The notes under the pieces were generated by a model that had not been told where the DNA came from, did no database searches, and was given only the letters and a program-made list of their open reading frames with translations. The translations under genes and the position numbers were made by a program. From Paenibacillus crassostreae (GTDB lineage Bacteria > Bacillota > Bacilli > Paenibacillales > Paenibacillaceae), in assembly GCF_001857945.1 (NCBI RefSeq), contig NZ_CP017770.1, forward strand, positions 1,674,001 to 1,738,000: 64,000 nt of DNA. The letters run 5' to 3'. This document shows positions 37,226 through 45,523 of the stretch, in pieces; the first letter of the stretch is position 1; the number at the start of each line of letters is the position of its first letter.

Positions 37226-38431
37226 TTATTCCGTTTTTGGCAAATACGGGTTTAATCTCATTCCTGTGGTATGAATATTCGCTTTTACACGAACATCCAA
37301 TTCACCTTGGGCAAATAAGTTCGCCCAATCTTTCTCCACGGTTTCCCATGCTTTCGGGTCGGTTCGCTTTAATTCATTCCCAAAATTAAAAATATCACTT
37401 TTCATACGCTGTGCGGCTTGTAAAGCCTGCATCACTTCATTCTTTGTCTCCTTTTCTATTTCTTGCTCCAATTTATTTATTTCATCCCTCTTACTTAAAT
37501 CAACATAAGCCTTCATTTCATTTATACTGCCTTGCTCCCTAATGGAGACATGAAGAACTGGTAAACCATCTACAATTTCAACCTTTATAATCGTATTCGA
37601 ACGAAAAATATTGATAGCAATCGCCTTTTCTTTATCATCGGAATCGATATTAATACTCGTCTCTTTTATTTTATTCTGAACCCAAAGTGTCCCTCTCGCT
37701 TCAGCATCATCCAACCAATATGTTAATTTGCCATTTTTAAATAAAGCCAACCCGCTCATCGTAATAAACGTCTCCGGATCGGTCTGTTCCAGATCAGACT
37801 TCTTCTTTCCTACCTCCGGATCCCCGATAACTTTTGCACCACTAATGACTATTTCACCATTTCCTGATATGTCATTAATGAGCTCAAAAACAGAAGCAAG
37901 CCTGCTCTCCCCCCACACTCTTGCGCTATTCGTCGTCTTCTTAACCATACCTGAGCCAGGGAGATTCTCCATTTGTAATAGTGTTTTTAGAACGGACTCC
38001 GCATCTGAACCCCTTGATACAAGCACAGCCGTGTTAAGCCGCAACTCATGTGATCTTTCAAATAAATCAAATATATCGTTAATTCCGCTCTTGGCCATGG
38101 ATTCACCAATGACTAGAAGTTGTGTATGCGCAAAAAACAACTGTCTTGTTGCCCTCTTTGATGTTTTGCGCAAGGCTCCAAATATCGTCTGATCATTGGT
38201 TGAGAAGATCGTAATCGGTGCTTGCCCCGTACTGGCGCCAATAGTTGTTGCCATAGCTGTAGGATTAATAACTTGAAAAGTGATTCTATACTCATCTTTA
38301 TCTGGTACTTTATCAATCCCTATACCGCTCACTATAGATACGGAATTCAATTCCCGACTATTCCAACAACTTGTCAAGAGCAATAGCAATACCAAATAAA
38401 TAATAGTTCGCATTGTCCATTTAGTTGTCAT
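37226..38431 (-). CDS. GerAC-type germination lipoprotein
   Basis: 401 residues from the ATG at 38431, with GAGGAG 7 nt upstream. The lipobox is LLTSC (Cys22) after a short hydrophobic signal, followed by WNSRELNSVSIVSGIGIDK, the hallmark of Ger(x)C proteins, and the three-domain length of the family. An upstream in-frame extension to 38620 has no signal peptide logic and overlaps gerAA deeply. It acts as a lipid-anchored receptor subunit in the spore. Confidence 0.93.
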   Translation of the reverse strand: MTTKWTMRTIIYLVLLLLLTSCWNSRELNSVSIVSGIGIDKVPDKDEYRITFQVINPTAMATTIGASTGQAPITIFSTNDQTIFGALRKTSKRATRQLFFAHTQLLVIGESMAKSGINDIFDLFERSHELRLNTAVLVSRGSDAESVLKTLLQMENLPGSGMVKKTTNSARVWGESRLASVFELINDISGNGEIVISGAKVIGDPEVGKKKSDLEQTDPETFITMSGLALFKNGKLTYWLDDAEARGTLWVQNKIKETSINIDSDDKEKAIAINIFRSNTIIKVEIVDGLPVLHVSIREQGSINEMKAYVDLSKRDEINKLEQEIEKETKNEVMQALQAAQRMKSDIFNFGNELKRTDPKAWETVEKDWANLFAQGELDVRVKANIHTTGMRLNPYLPKTE

Positions 38432-39995
38432 TGATTTCTCCTCGATTTTCTTGATTTGTTTGCATGCGGACATTATTCTTCTGGCTAATAAGACGTGGCC
38501 GCCTCCGCAGGAATTGTAGTGGTGCACGTATAAATGTGTCCTTCTGTTCCTCTGGAATAAAAGGTGCCATAGGTGACATATACGGAACCCCCAAAGATCG
38601 CAAGCTACACATATGTGCAATCAGTATAAAGCTAATAATGGATATCCCATAGAGCCCCATAAATGCAGCAATAAACATAATGAAAAATCTTATTAACCGT
38701 ATAGTAAGCGCCATATTGAAAGCGGGAGTCGCAAAGCTGGAGATACCTGTTAGAGAAACGACTATCACCATGGCAGGCGAGACAATTCCAGCTTGTACTG
38801 CCGCTTGGCCCAATACTAACCCGCCAATAATAGATACGGTTTGACCAATCGGTGACGGCATTCGGATTCCAGCTTCACGAATAATCTCAAATGTAACCTC
38901 TAGCAGGATCGCCTCAACAAAAGCAGGAAAGGGAACACCTTCTCTTTGCGAAGCTAAACTAATGAGCAATGGTGTGGGGATCATTTCCTGATGAAAGGTT
39001 ATAGCTGCAACAAATACTGCAGGACCGAATGACGAGATAATAAGACACAAAAACCTTAATAAACGAATCACAGATGAAATCTCAAATGGCTGATAATAAT
39101 CTTCAACAGCATGGAAAAACATAAAAAAAGTTGTAGGTGCAATCAGAACAAACGGTGTCCCATCCACCAATATAGCGATTCGTCCCTCTAATAAATTTGC
39201 AGCAACACTATCGGGTCGTTCCGTATTAAACACCGTCGGAAATGGTGAATATGTATTCCCTTGAATTAACTGCTCAATGTATCCTGATTCCAAAATGGAA
39301 TCAATTTGAATATCTTTCAGTTTTTTTTTTAATTTGCGAATCGTTTTATCATCAGCAATTCCATTGATATACATGATCGACACTGCTGTTTTTGTCACAG
39401 TACCTATTTTCATGCTTTCAATCCATAAGTCAGCATTTTTGATTTTTCTACGAACTAATGATATATTCGTCTCAATCGATTCCGTAAAACTGTCTTTAGA
39501 ACCACGTATGGCGACCTGAGTCTTAGCTTCTGAAACCGCCCTAACCTCGCCACCACTTGTGTTTCCACTTACGGCTTTCCCTAAACCATCAATTAGTATA
39601 ATCGTGCTTCCGGATAAAAGAGCCTCTAATAAACCATCCCAATCCTCGACAACCTTTTCTTCACCAATGCTCAAAGCTTTTTTTGCCATAAATTCAAAAA
39701 TTTCTAATTCAGAAGTTATATGAAGTTTATCCTGAGTAATGGGTTCAAAAGACATCACATGTCCAACAAAATCATCAACCGTCGACTTATCAGTTATACC
39801 ATTTATATATATAGCAGCAACTTCAACTTGCGCGCGTATCAATTCAAATTTCCGCATAATCAGATCAGGACTATTTCCAAACCTTTCCTTGATACCTTTA
39901 AGATTATGTTCGAGATTTGTGGATATCCGTTTACTTTCCTCCTGACTATTGCTGGCCGCTTCGGATACTTTGGATTTTTTCCTCTGAATAGGCAT
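38421..39995 (-). CDS. GerAA-type germinant receptor subunit
   Basis: A 524-residue GerA-family protein. A soluble N-terminal part (about 1-290) includes IYINGITDKSTVDDFV and EGRIAILVDGTPFVLIAP; a C-terminal membrane domain holds four to five helices (about 295-475). The first 40 residues are basic and Ser-rich. On the minus strand, GCATAA-N17-AATAGTATA about 35-65 nt upstream faintly resembles a sigma-G promoter. It is the first gene of a gerA-gerC-gerB operon. Confidence 0.94.
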   Translation of the reverse strand: MPIQRKKSKVSEAASNSQEESKRISTNLEHNLKGIKERFGNSPDLIMRKFELIRAQVEVAAIYINGITDKSTVDDFVGHVMSFEPITQDKLHITSELEIFEFMAKKALSIGEEKVVEDWDGLLEALLSGSTIILIDGLGKAVSGNTSGGEVRAVSEAKTQVAIRGSKDSFTESIETNISLVRRKIKNADLWIESMKIGTVTKTAVSIMYINGIADDKTIRKLKKKLKDIQIDSILESGYIEQLIQGNTYSPFPTVFNTERPDSVAANLLEGRIAILVDGTPFVLIAPTTFFMFFHAVEDYYQPFEISSVIRLLRFLCLIISSFGPAVFVAAITFHQEMIPTPLLISLASQREGVPFPAFVEAILLEVTFEIIREAGIRMPSPIGQTVSIIGGLVLGQAAVQAGIVSPAMVIVVSLTGISSFATPAFNMALTIRLIRFFIMFIAAFMGLYGISIISFILIAHMCSLRSLGVPYMSPMAPFIPEEQKDTFIRAPLQFLRRRPRLISQKNNVRMQTNQENRGEINDN

Positions 39996-40078
39996 ACATT
40001 AACACCTCCCGCCTATACTATTTGCTACCTAATCGACTTTTATGCAACTTATGGTAAGCAGTTATAGAAACAAGAAAA

Positions 40079-40112
40079 ATCCCGATTAGTCTCATTACGA
40101 GCTAATCGGGAT
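40079..40112 (-). terminator. Terminator downstream of the small zinc-ribbon protein
   Basis: An 11-bp perfect stem ATCCCGATTAG / CTAATCGGGAT with a 12-nt loop; on the minus strand it is followed by TTTTCTTGTTTC. It separates the 85-residue protein gene from the gerA operon. Confidence 0.88.
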
Positions 40113-40134
40113 AATTATCATATTTATATATTAT

Positions 40135-40392
40135 TTATATCGGAAGCATATCGCGAGCCTTGGCTTTCGGCCTACATTCCTTACATACTCCTACAACTGT
40201 TCCCTCATCACTTGCATAAAAAATTAATCTACTTGTCTTTTTACAATAGGAACATTTCTGTAAATTCTGCTTACTCTTCTTCTGAAATTTAATGACATTC
40301 CCTTGAGATTGAGCTTTTCTATTTTTCAACCGTTTTAGCACCAAGCTCGCTACAACAATACCTACAACGAGTACAATCAAGATATATTTCAC
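40135..40392 (-). CDS. Small membrane-anchored zinc-ribbon protein
   Basis: 85 residues: an N-terminal membrane helix (3-19), a basic linker (KRLKNRKAQSQ ... KFQKKSKQ) and two CxxC pairs (C47/C50 and C70/C73) that should bind one zinc ion. The family is not recognised. The start is GTG, with AGAGGAGG about 8 nt upstream. The YuxK/DCC gene lies 28 nt upstream on the same strand, so the two may share a transcript. Confidence 0.75.
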   Translation of the reverse strand: MKYILIVLVVGIVVASLVLKRLKNRKAQSQGNVIKFQKKSKQNLQKCSYCKKTSRLIFYASDEGTVVGVCKECRPKAKARDMLPI

Positions 40393-40420
40393 AGCATTAA
40401 CCTCCTCTACGAGTGCTAAC

Positions 40421-40831
40421 CTATTCTAATAATCTCCCCTTAAGATCTGATGTCGGTAACATACATTGATCGGACTGGCCAAACCAACGATACCGATTTC
40501 TAGCTATATATTGATATACCGTATCTCTTATAAATCTAGGTAATAAAATAATACCATATGTAAGTGGCCATAAACCGCGTAAATGTCTAGCAATGCGTAA
40601 AGCAGCAGTGGATTGAGTGAAATAACGATCGCCTTCAATTAAGACAAATGTACTTATATGATCTAGTGGTAATCCTACATTACCAAGTAATCTCTGCCCC
40701 GTTTCAGACTGTAAGGAAGCAAAGTAAAATCTCCCTACAGGATCATGATGAACAATAAATTTGGTCGCACTTTGACATAAAAGACACTGCCCATCAATCA
40801 ATACAATCGAAAATGGATCATCATTCTTCAT
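40421..40831 (-). CDS. DCC-family (DUF393, YuxK-like) thiol-disulfide oxidoreductase
   Basis: A 136-residue protein with the family motif DGQCLLCQSATKFI near residue 13 (DxxCxxC) and the segment FYFASLQSETGQRLL. The DCC family is predicted to have a thioredoxin-like fold and redox activity, not proven. The ATG is preceded by GGAAGGGG. Confidence 0.9.
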   Translation of the reverse strand: MKNDDPFSIVLIDGQCLLCQSATKFIVHHDPVGRFYFASLQSETGQRLLGNVGLPLDHISTFVLIEGDRYFTQSTAALRIARHLRGLWPLTYGIILLPRFIRDTVYQYIARNRYRWFGQSDQCMLPTSDLKGRLLE

Positions 40832-40860
40832 CTCAAATATCCCCTTCCAGCATATATAGT

Positions 40861-40897
40861 GAAAAGAAGCGTAGGATTATTTCCCACGCTTCTTTTC
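40861..40897 (-). terminator. Terminator of the 92-residue protein gene
   Basis: Arms GAAAAGAAGCGT and ACGCTTCTTTTC form a perfect 12-bp stem with a 13-nt loop. It lies just downstream of the gene at 40910-41188 on the minus strand. Confidence 0.85.
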
Positions 40898-40909
40898 TCT
40901 AACAAGTCT

Positions 40910-41188
40910 TTACTTAACAATAGCCTTTTCTAGCCACTCATTATCGATGACTTGTTGTTGCAAATTATCTCTGAAACTTTCCATACATCTGCAAATAAAA
41001 TCTTTGCGGCATACAGGGCAAGGTGTTTTTTGAAGTCGTGTAATATTCGTCATTTTCCATTCAGGATAACGGTTATAGAACGTACGACATTCTGTTCCAT
41101 CTGCCAAGTAGAAGATGAATTCATATAATCCATCTTTCTCATTATTACTAGCTTCTTCCACGTTCGAAATAATCGGTCTGTAAGACAT
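40910..41188 (-). CDS. Hypothetical Cys-rich protein
   Basis: 92 residues from the ATG at 41188 (GGTGAT upstream); GTG at 41197 is an alternative. No signal peptide or membrane helix. A compact cluster CPVCRKDFICRC (C57, C60, C66, C68) probably binds a metal ion, followed by a helical Gln/Asn-rich end. I do not recognise the family. Confidence 0.7.
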   Translation of the reverse strand: MSYRPIISNVEEASNNEKDGLYEFIFYLADGTECRTFYNRYPEWKMTNITRLQKTPCPVCRKDFICRCMESFRDNLQQQVIDNEWLEKAIVK

Positions 41189-41360
41189 AATTATCACCCA
41201 TTATATTAAATTTGCTAACACAATCTTTATCCAGCTGTTCCAACAAGTACTTAGACATTCTAATGAATTTTCAACTTGATGTCAATTTATTATAGCACTT
41301 ATCTCTCTCACTCCATAACATCATTAATAGATATACAACGTTCCTATCCTATATTTCTTC

Positions 41361-41406
41361 AAAAAAAACAGTAAAACAAGGATCATCCCTTAGTTTACTG
41401 CTTTTG
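41361..41406 (-). terminator. Terminator of tRNA-Leu
   Basis: On the minus strand AGCAGTAAACTAAGG and CCTTGTTTTACTGTT pair around a short loop (minor mismatch), followed by an eight-T run. It begins about 10 nt after the tRNA. Confidence 0.9.
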
Positions 41407-41416
41407 GAATTCAAGA

Positions 41417-41497
41417 TGCGGTCGGCGGGATTTGAACCCGCACACCCGAAGGCACTACCACCTCAAGGTAGCGTGTCTGCCGTTCCACCACGACCGC
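41417..41497 (-). tRNA. tRNA-Leu (GAG)
   Basis: The 81-nt minus-strand sequence folds as a class II tRNA. Acceptor GCGGTCG/CGACCGC with discriminator A; anticodon stem CTACC/GGTAG with loop TTGAGGT (anticodon GAG); a long variable arm TGCCTTCGGGTG; T arm GCGGG-TTCAAAT-CCCGC. No CCA is encoded. Confidence 0.97.
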
Positions 41498-41605
41498 ATA
41501 ATACAGATAAAAATTTCTTACAGCAACAAAATACATTTTACACGTTTGCCCATTAAAAGTAAAGAAGAAATCATTTCAAATATCTTCCGAATTTATATAA
41601 TGTAA

Positions 41606-41629
41606 TATAACCTATCAATATAGGTTATA
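41606..41629. promoter_or_regulatory. Perfect palindrome upstream of the UreF-like gene
   Basis: TATAACCTA-N6-TAGGTTATA is a perfect 9-bp inverted repeat ending 23 bp before the -35 box of the promoter at 41653. Its position suits a regulator binding site. The rest of the 41498-41786 gap holds no gene. Confidence 0.5.
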
Positions 41630-41652
41630 AATATTTACGTAATTACTTTTTA

Positions 41653-41681
41653 TTGACAATAAACCATCCGTTTAGTATCAT
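41653..41681 (+). promoter_or_regulatory. Sigma-A promoter of the UreF-like gene
   Basis: TTGACA (41653-41658), a 17-nt spacer and TATCAT (41676-41681) form a near-consensus vegetative promoter. It leaves a leader of about 100 nt before the ATG at 41787. Confidence 0.75.
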
Positions 41682-41786
41682 AATTTCATGGAATATTATC
41701 GAAAATACAAATATCATTCATTTCTTGTTAATTAACATAACACTAATTGAACTATTTTAACATTATATACCATGGAGGTGTCACGA

Positions 41787-42425
41787 ATGGACAAAGGTAG
41801 GAAATTACTTGATTATGTACAGATGTTAGATTCATCCCTTTCCGTTGGCGGGTATACTCATACGTTAACCATGGAGGCCCAAGTTGCGCAAGGAAGCATT
41901 CAAAACTACCGTGACCTGGAATTATTCATGAGAGACCACCTCCAAAGTATGTTACTTAGAACCGATGGCTGGGCCATTAAAGAAATCTATGCCGCATCAG
42001 AAGGGAATGATTCGCAGAAAATCGCTTTAATCGATAGGGTGATTCAGAATCGAAAGAATAGCTATGAGAATACCTCTGAAGCTCATAAGAATGGAAGACG
42101 TCTATTGAAATTAGCCCGAGCTCTTTACCCTTGGTTCGATTTTGATGAACTTGAACAAACGCTTCATGATTACAATACCTTCGGTTGCCTAACAACGGTG
42201 CATGCTTGGATTAATCAACGACTAGAGATAGATTGTGACCAAGCAGTGCAATGTTACTTATTCTCCGCTGTATCCTCATGCATCCAAAGCGCTTCTGTTG
42301 TAATACAAATATCAAATGATGAAGAAAGTTATTTACTTCAGTCCCTGCTTGATTCATTTAGACAAGAATGGCTTTCAGTGAAGATCAATTCTTCTGAAGT
42401 TCTACAATATTCATCGATGGCGTAA
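41787..42425 (+). CDS. Orphan UreF-like protein
   Basis: 212 residues from the ATG at 41787, with GGAGGTG 6 nt upstream (an ATG at 41772 is part of that Shine-Dalgarno). The helical fold of UreF is suggested by LLDYVQMLDSSLSVGGYTHT, NGRRLLKLARALYP and the late YLFSAVSSCIQSA segment. UreF is a GTPase-regulating chaperone for urease nickel loading. No other urease gene lies within this window, and the conserved C-terminal LGQxxGQ of true UreF is absent. It may have a different role. Confidence 0.78.
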   Translation: MDKGRKLLDYVQMLDSSLSVGGYTHTLTMEAQVAQGSIQNYRDLELFMRDHLQSMLLRTDGWAIKEIYAASEGNDSQKIALIDRVIQNRKNSYENTSEAHKNGRRLLKLARALYPWFDFDELEQTLHDYNTFGCLTTVHAWINQRLEIDCDQAVQCYLFSAVSSCIQSASVVIQISNDEESYLLQSLLDSFRQEWLSVKINSSEVLQYSSMA

Positions 42426-42430
42426 CTAGG

Positions 42431-42445
42431 TCTTATATTTTCAAG
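42431..42445 (-). repeat. AAAATATAAGA motif behind a terminator
   Basis: The right-end motif of the composite element (TCTTATATTTTC on the plus strand) abuts the terminator at 42446, with no further element sequence. It is one of six such occurrences. Confidence 0.5.
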
Positions 42446-42485
42446 AAAAGGTACCTACCATTTCACATAATGGTAGGTACCTTTT
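42446..42485. terminator. Bidirectional terminator between the UreF-like and XRE genes
   Basis: A perfect 17-bp stem AAAAGGTACCTACCATT / AATGGTAGGTACCTTTT with a 6-nt loop. It terminates the plus-strand UreF-like gene and the minus-strand XRE gene that converge here. Confidence 0.95.
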
Positions 42486-42502
42486 CTATGGTATACAATC
42501 AT

Positions 42503-42865
42503 TTATTGTTGGGAGTACCGGCTTCTTCTATAATTTGTAAATTCAATATATTCCTTTATACAAGTTCTTTCCTGTTCACTTAATTTCGGAACTATACGTT
42601 GCAACCATTGAACATCATCTACCACATATGCCCTATGCTCTTCCATGATCGTTTCATTATAAGGTTCTCTCCCCACAATGAGCCAATCCAAGCTAACATT
42701 GAAGTACTCACCAATTTCTATTAATTTATTTGTACTTGGTGTCGACTTCCCTCTTTTCCAATCTCCCAAATTACCAGTACTAATCCCTAATTCTTCACAA
42801 AATAATTTCTTAGTCATCCTCTTATCCTTAATAAGTAATTCAATACGCTCATAAATAGACTGCAT
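42503..42865 (-). CDS. XRE-family HTH regulator
   Basis: 120 residues. A lambda-repressor-like HTH occupies about 6-65 (KKLFCEELGISTGNLGDWKRG ... YFNVSLDWLIVG), and the C-terminal 50 residues are helical and acidic, without a recognised ligand domain. It is transcribed divergently from the PAS gene. The palindrome GTTGTT-AAAA-AACAAC at 42885-42900 just upstream may be its own operator. Confidence 0.88.
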   Translation of the reverse strand: MQSIYERIELLIKDKRMTKKLFCEELGISTGNLGDWKRGKSTPSTNKLIEIGEYFNVSLDWLIVGREPYNETIMEEHRAYVVDDVQWLQRIVPKLSEQERTCIKEYIEFTNYRRSRYSQQ

Positions 42866-42884
42866 CTTATGTCCACCTTCCTAT

Positions 42885-42966
42885 GTTGTTAAAAAACAAC
42901 CTATGTTTCTCAAATTCCAACAAAATAAATGACGTATGTAAGTGTTTTATATTGCAAAATGACGTA
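42885..42966. promoter_or_regulatory. Operator-like repeats between the XRE and PAS genes
   Basis: GTTGTT-AAAA-AACAAC (42885-42900) is a 6-bp-arm inverted repeat close to the XRE start. AAATGACGTA occurs twice with a 30-bp period (42927-42936 and 42957-42966). Both features lie in the shared promoter region. Confidence 0.5.
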
Positions 42967-43063
42967 AAGACGCATATACTATTTGTTATATTACCCTGAA
43001 TTATATCACATAATTAACATCTATTTGGAGGTATCCTATTCATGCTGCAAAGGAGATATAACA

Positions 43064-43675
43064 ATGCCCGCTGTTCTTCCTAACGAAGTTCTACACGCAT
43101 TACATCAGAGTATTATAGTCATTGACACTGATGGCTACATCATCGAAGCAAACCGAGCATGGGGAGAATTATCTGCGTCAATTAACATCCCTTCAGATTT
43201 TCAATGGCTTGGTGTTAACTTTTTGCAAATCTACGATGTTCTTTTACATACGTGTAATTATAACTGTACTATCGCCAATCAATTTTACTGTATTTTCAAC
43301 GGGCAGCTACCATCATTTTTTCATGATTTCAGTATGAATATCAATCTTACAACCGAGTGGTTCATGTTAGAAGTATTCCCCCTAATTAAGAACAAAAAGT
43401 GTATTGATGGAGCCGTAATTTCTATCAGCAATATTACCCAAAGAAAACAAGTGGAATTTGACTTTCAAGAAGCGGTTCTACAAATACGAACATTGCGTGG
43501 ACTTATCCCCATATGCGCTGTCTGTAAAAGAATTAAAGAAGATGATCTATGGAGTAGTATTGAAAGCTTCTTAGAGAAGCATACTTATGCAGAATTTACT
43601 CATGATATATGTCCAGAATGTATTCGACGTTTATACCCAAAATATTCATCTGTCTTGGATCACCCACCCGATCTA
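43064..43675 (+). CDS. PAS-domain protein with C-terminal four-cysteine motif
   Basis: About 204 residues from the ATG at 43064 (AAGGAG 10 nt upstream; an in-frame start at 42983 is rejected). A PAS domain (about 8-128) is followed by a helix and a C-terminal motif with CAVC (151-154) and CPEC (183-186) around LWSSIESFLEKH ... FTHDICPECIRRLYP. The same tail occurs on sensor proteins and response regulators; it probably binds metal or forms redox thiols. No kinase or cyclase domain is present, so it may be a stand-alone sensor or adaptor. Confidence 0.85.
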
Positions 43676-43729
43676 TAACACATTCTTTCTATAACCACCC
43701 TTGGGGTTACCCAAATAATTCCATTACAT

Positions 43730-43758
43730 TTGACATTAATAGTTGTTATGAATATAAT
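43730..43758 (+). promoter_or_regulatory. Consensus sigma-A promoter of the MarR-MFS operon
   Basis: TTGACA (43730-43735), a 17-nt spacer and TATAAT (43753-43758) match the consensus at all twelve positions. A palindrome at 43738-43774 overlaps the spacer and -10. Confidence 0.92.
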
Positions 43759-43774
43759 TGTTACAACAACTATT
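43738..43774. promoter_or_regulatory. Putative MarR operator overlapping the promoter
   Basis: AATAGTTGTT (43738-43747) and AACAACTATT (43765-43774) are perfect 10-bp inverted repeats with a 17-bp centre. They straddle the -10 box and transcription start, as expected for autorepression. Confidence 0.78.
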
Positions 43775-43793
43775 TAATAAGGAAGTGTTTCTT

Positions 43794-44240
43794 CTGATCG
43801 AATTTTCTCCTCCTAATCAGTCCATCGGATATAAATATTCACCTATTTTCCGCCAAATCAGCACCTTGTTCGCCAATCAACTCAAACCGTTTGGTATAAC
43901 CCCTGAACAATGGACCGTTCTATACCAAGTTCATCTTGATGAGGGTATTAACCAAAAGGAAATTGCAATTCGAACCAATAAAGATCAGCCCACGGTTACT
44001 CGCATCTTAGATGTATTGGATAAGAAGCAATTGATCATTAGACAAATAGACACCTTAGATCGAAGAGCATTTCTAATCTATGCAACTCCTTCCGCTCATA
44101 CACTTATCAACGATACTCTACCACTTGAGCTAAGACTGAATGATACAGTGACCGCTGGGATTACAGATCAACAATTACATGACTTACAACAGATCATGCA
44201 ACAAATCCAACATAATATTAATCAAGCACATCAAGAATAG
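43794..44240 (+). CDS. MarR-family repressor
   Basis: 148 residues if it starts at the CTG at 43794 (IEFSPPNQSIGYKYSPIFRQ); AAGGAAG lies about 9 nt upstream. Earlier in-frame TTG (43758) lies within the -10 box and cannot be used from this promoter; GTG (43785) touches the Shine-Dalgarno. A winged HTH occupies about 40-110 (NQKEIAIRTNKDQPTVTRIL and LDRRAFLIYATPSA, the DxRxK-like wing). It probably represses itself and the MFS gene 14 nt downstream. Confidence 0.9.
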   Translation: MIEFSPPNQSIGYKYSPIFRQISTLFANQLKPFGITPEQWTVLYQVHLDEGINQKEIAIRTNKDQPTVTRILDVLDKKQLIIRQIDTLDRRAFLIYATPSAHTLINDTLPLELRLNDTVTAGITDQQLHDLQQIMQQIQHNINQAHQE

Positions 44241-44254
44241 GAGTTATTAACACA

Positions 44255-45439
44255 ATGAATATCAACCATGAGAAACTTTGGACAAAAGAATTTGTCATGC
44301 TTACTGTTTGTAATTTACTACTATTTCTAAATTTACAAATGATATTATCACCCTTACCTGCATATGTTAAAGATCATTTCCATGCAAATGATTTCACAGT
44401 TAGTCTTTTTACAACCGTGTTTGCATTGTCAGCTATTGCTTCTCGCCTATTCTCTGCTAAGATCCTTGAGAAGGGTAAAAGAAACTTCATTCTCTTCACC
44501 GGACTCATCCTAATTACGCTCGCTACTCTCGGTTATTTATGGAGTGGAACATTAGCAACATTACTTCTTATGCGTGTTATTTTCGGTATCGGTTTCGGAA
44601 TGGGAAGCACTACATTGCCAACAATGGCATCCGGTGTCATTCCAATTAGAAGATTAGGCGAAGGTATGGGGTATTTCAGTTTATCAACTAGCATTGCCTT
44701 ATCTCTTGGACCAGTGATCGGAAGTACCTTATTAGGACAAAGCGGATTTCATACATTAGTGTATGCTACCCTAGCAACAGGATTATTGATTTTCCCATTG
44801 ATCTATCCCCTCGCTAAAAAGGTCAAAATTCCAATCACGCCCCTGAAGGAACAATCAGCAACACCTCAAAAGGCAGGTTTCAACAAAAAGCTGATACTCC
44901 CGAGCATACTTAACATGCTCCTGTCCATCAGTTATGGGGGATTATTGAGCTTTCTAATATTATTTGGAAAAGAAGTCGATCTTGCAAATGCATCCATCTT
45001 CTTCTTGTTTAATGTTATTTCAGTTATTCTTATCCGTCCGATCTCCGGTAAACTTTATGATCGAAAAGGTCATGTAGTATTACTTATCCCTGCGGCATTA
45101 TTTATAATAACTGGCCTTATTATCCTTTCCTACTCAACTTCTACCGTTTCTCTTGCTATATCAGCATTAATCTATGGAATAGGTTTCGGTACAGCACAGC
45201 CTACTCTTCAGACTTGGATGATTCAGTCAGTCACACCCCAGCAGCAAGGGCTAGCCAATAGTATGTATTTCAATTCACTTGATCTCGGAATAGCTTTTGG
45301 AGCTCTATTACTAGGGCAAATCGCTTCGTTCTCAAGTTATGCCTTGATGTACCGTTATTCATCTATATTCCTTGTCCTATTTATCATGCTATATGCCATC
45401 TATATGTTTAAACAGAAAAAACAAAATGTTACAAGTTAA
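44255..45439 (+). CDS. MFS transporter
   Basis: A 394-residue, 12-helix major facilitator. Motif A appears as SRLFSAKILEKGKRN after helix 2 and a second copy as RPISGKLYDRKGH between helices 8 and 9; motif C-like GPVIGSTLLGQSG follows in helix 5, typical of drug/H+ antiporters. It follows a MarR regulator, a frequent arrangement for efflux pumps. The substrate is unknown. Confidence 0.93.
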   Translation: MNINHEKLWTKEFVMLTVCNLLLFLNLQMILSPLPAYVKDHFHANDFTVSLFTTVFALSAIASRLFSAKILEKGKRNFILFTGLILITLATLGYLWSGTLATLLLMRVIFGIGFGMGSTTLPTMASGVIPIRRLGEGMGYFSLSTSIALSLGPVIGSTLLGQSGFHTLVYATLATGLLIFPLIYPLAKKVKIPITPLKEQSATPQKAGFNKKLILPSILNMLLSISYGGLLSFLILFGKEVDLANASIFFLFNVISVILIRPISGKLYDRKGHVVLLIPAALFIITGLIILSYSTSTVSLAISALIYGIGFGTAQPTLQTWMIQSVTPQQQGLANSMYFNSLDLGIAFGALLLGQIASFSSYALMYRYSSIFLVLFIMLYAIYMFKQKKQNVTS

Positions 45440-45464
45440 CAAGCAACATTATAATCCAATCTGC

Positions 45465-45494
45465 TGAATAAATTAATATCTGATTCACATACTA
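45465..45494 (+). promoter_or_regulatory. Sigma-G/F promoter of sspH
   Basis: TGAATA (45465-45470), a 17-nt spacer and CATACTA (45488-45494) match the B. subtilis sigma-G consensus exactly. It lies about 30 nt before the sspH start, as expected for a forespore-expressed SASP gene. Confidence 0.9.
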
Positions 45495-45523
45495 CGTTTA
45501 GTTCGAAATGAAGGAGCGTAATG

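Noticed and set aside
38432..38620. N-terminal extension of the gerAC gene
   Set aside because: The 63 extra residues have no signal logic and lie inside gerAA; the ATG at 38431 has a strong Shine-Dalgarno and begins a lipoprotein signal.
42983..43063. Longer start for the PAS protein
   Set aside because: The extra 27 residues (tyrosine and cysteine rich) have no family match; AAGGAG stands before the ATG at 43064.
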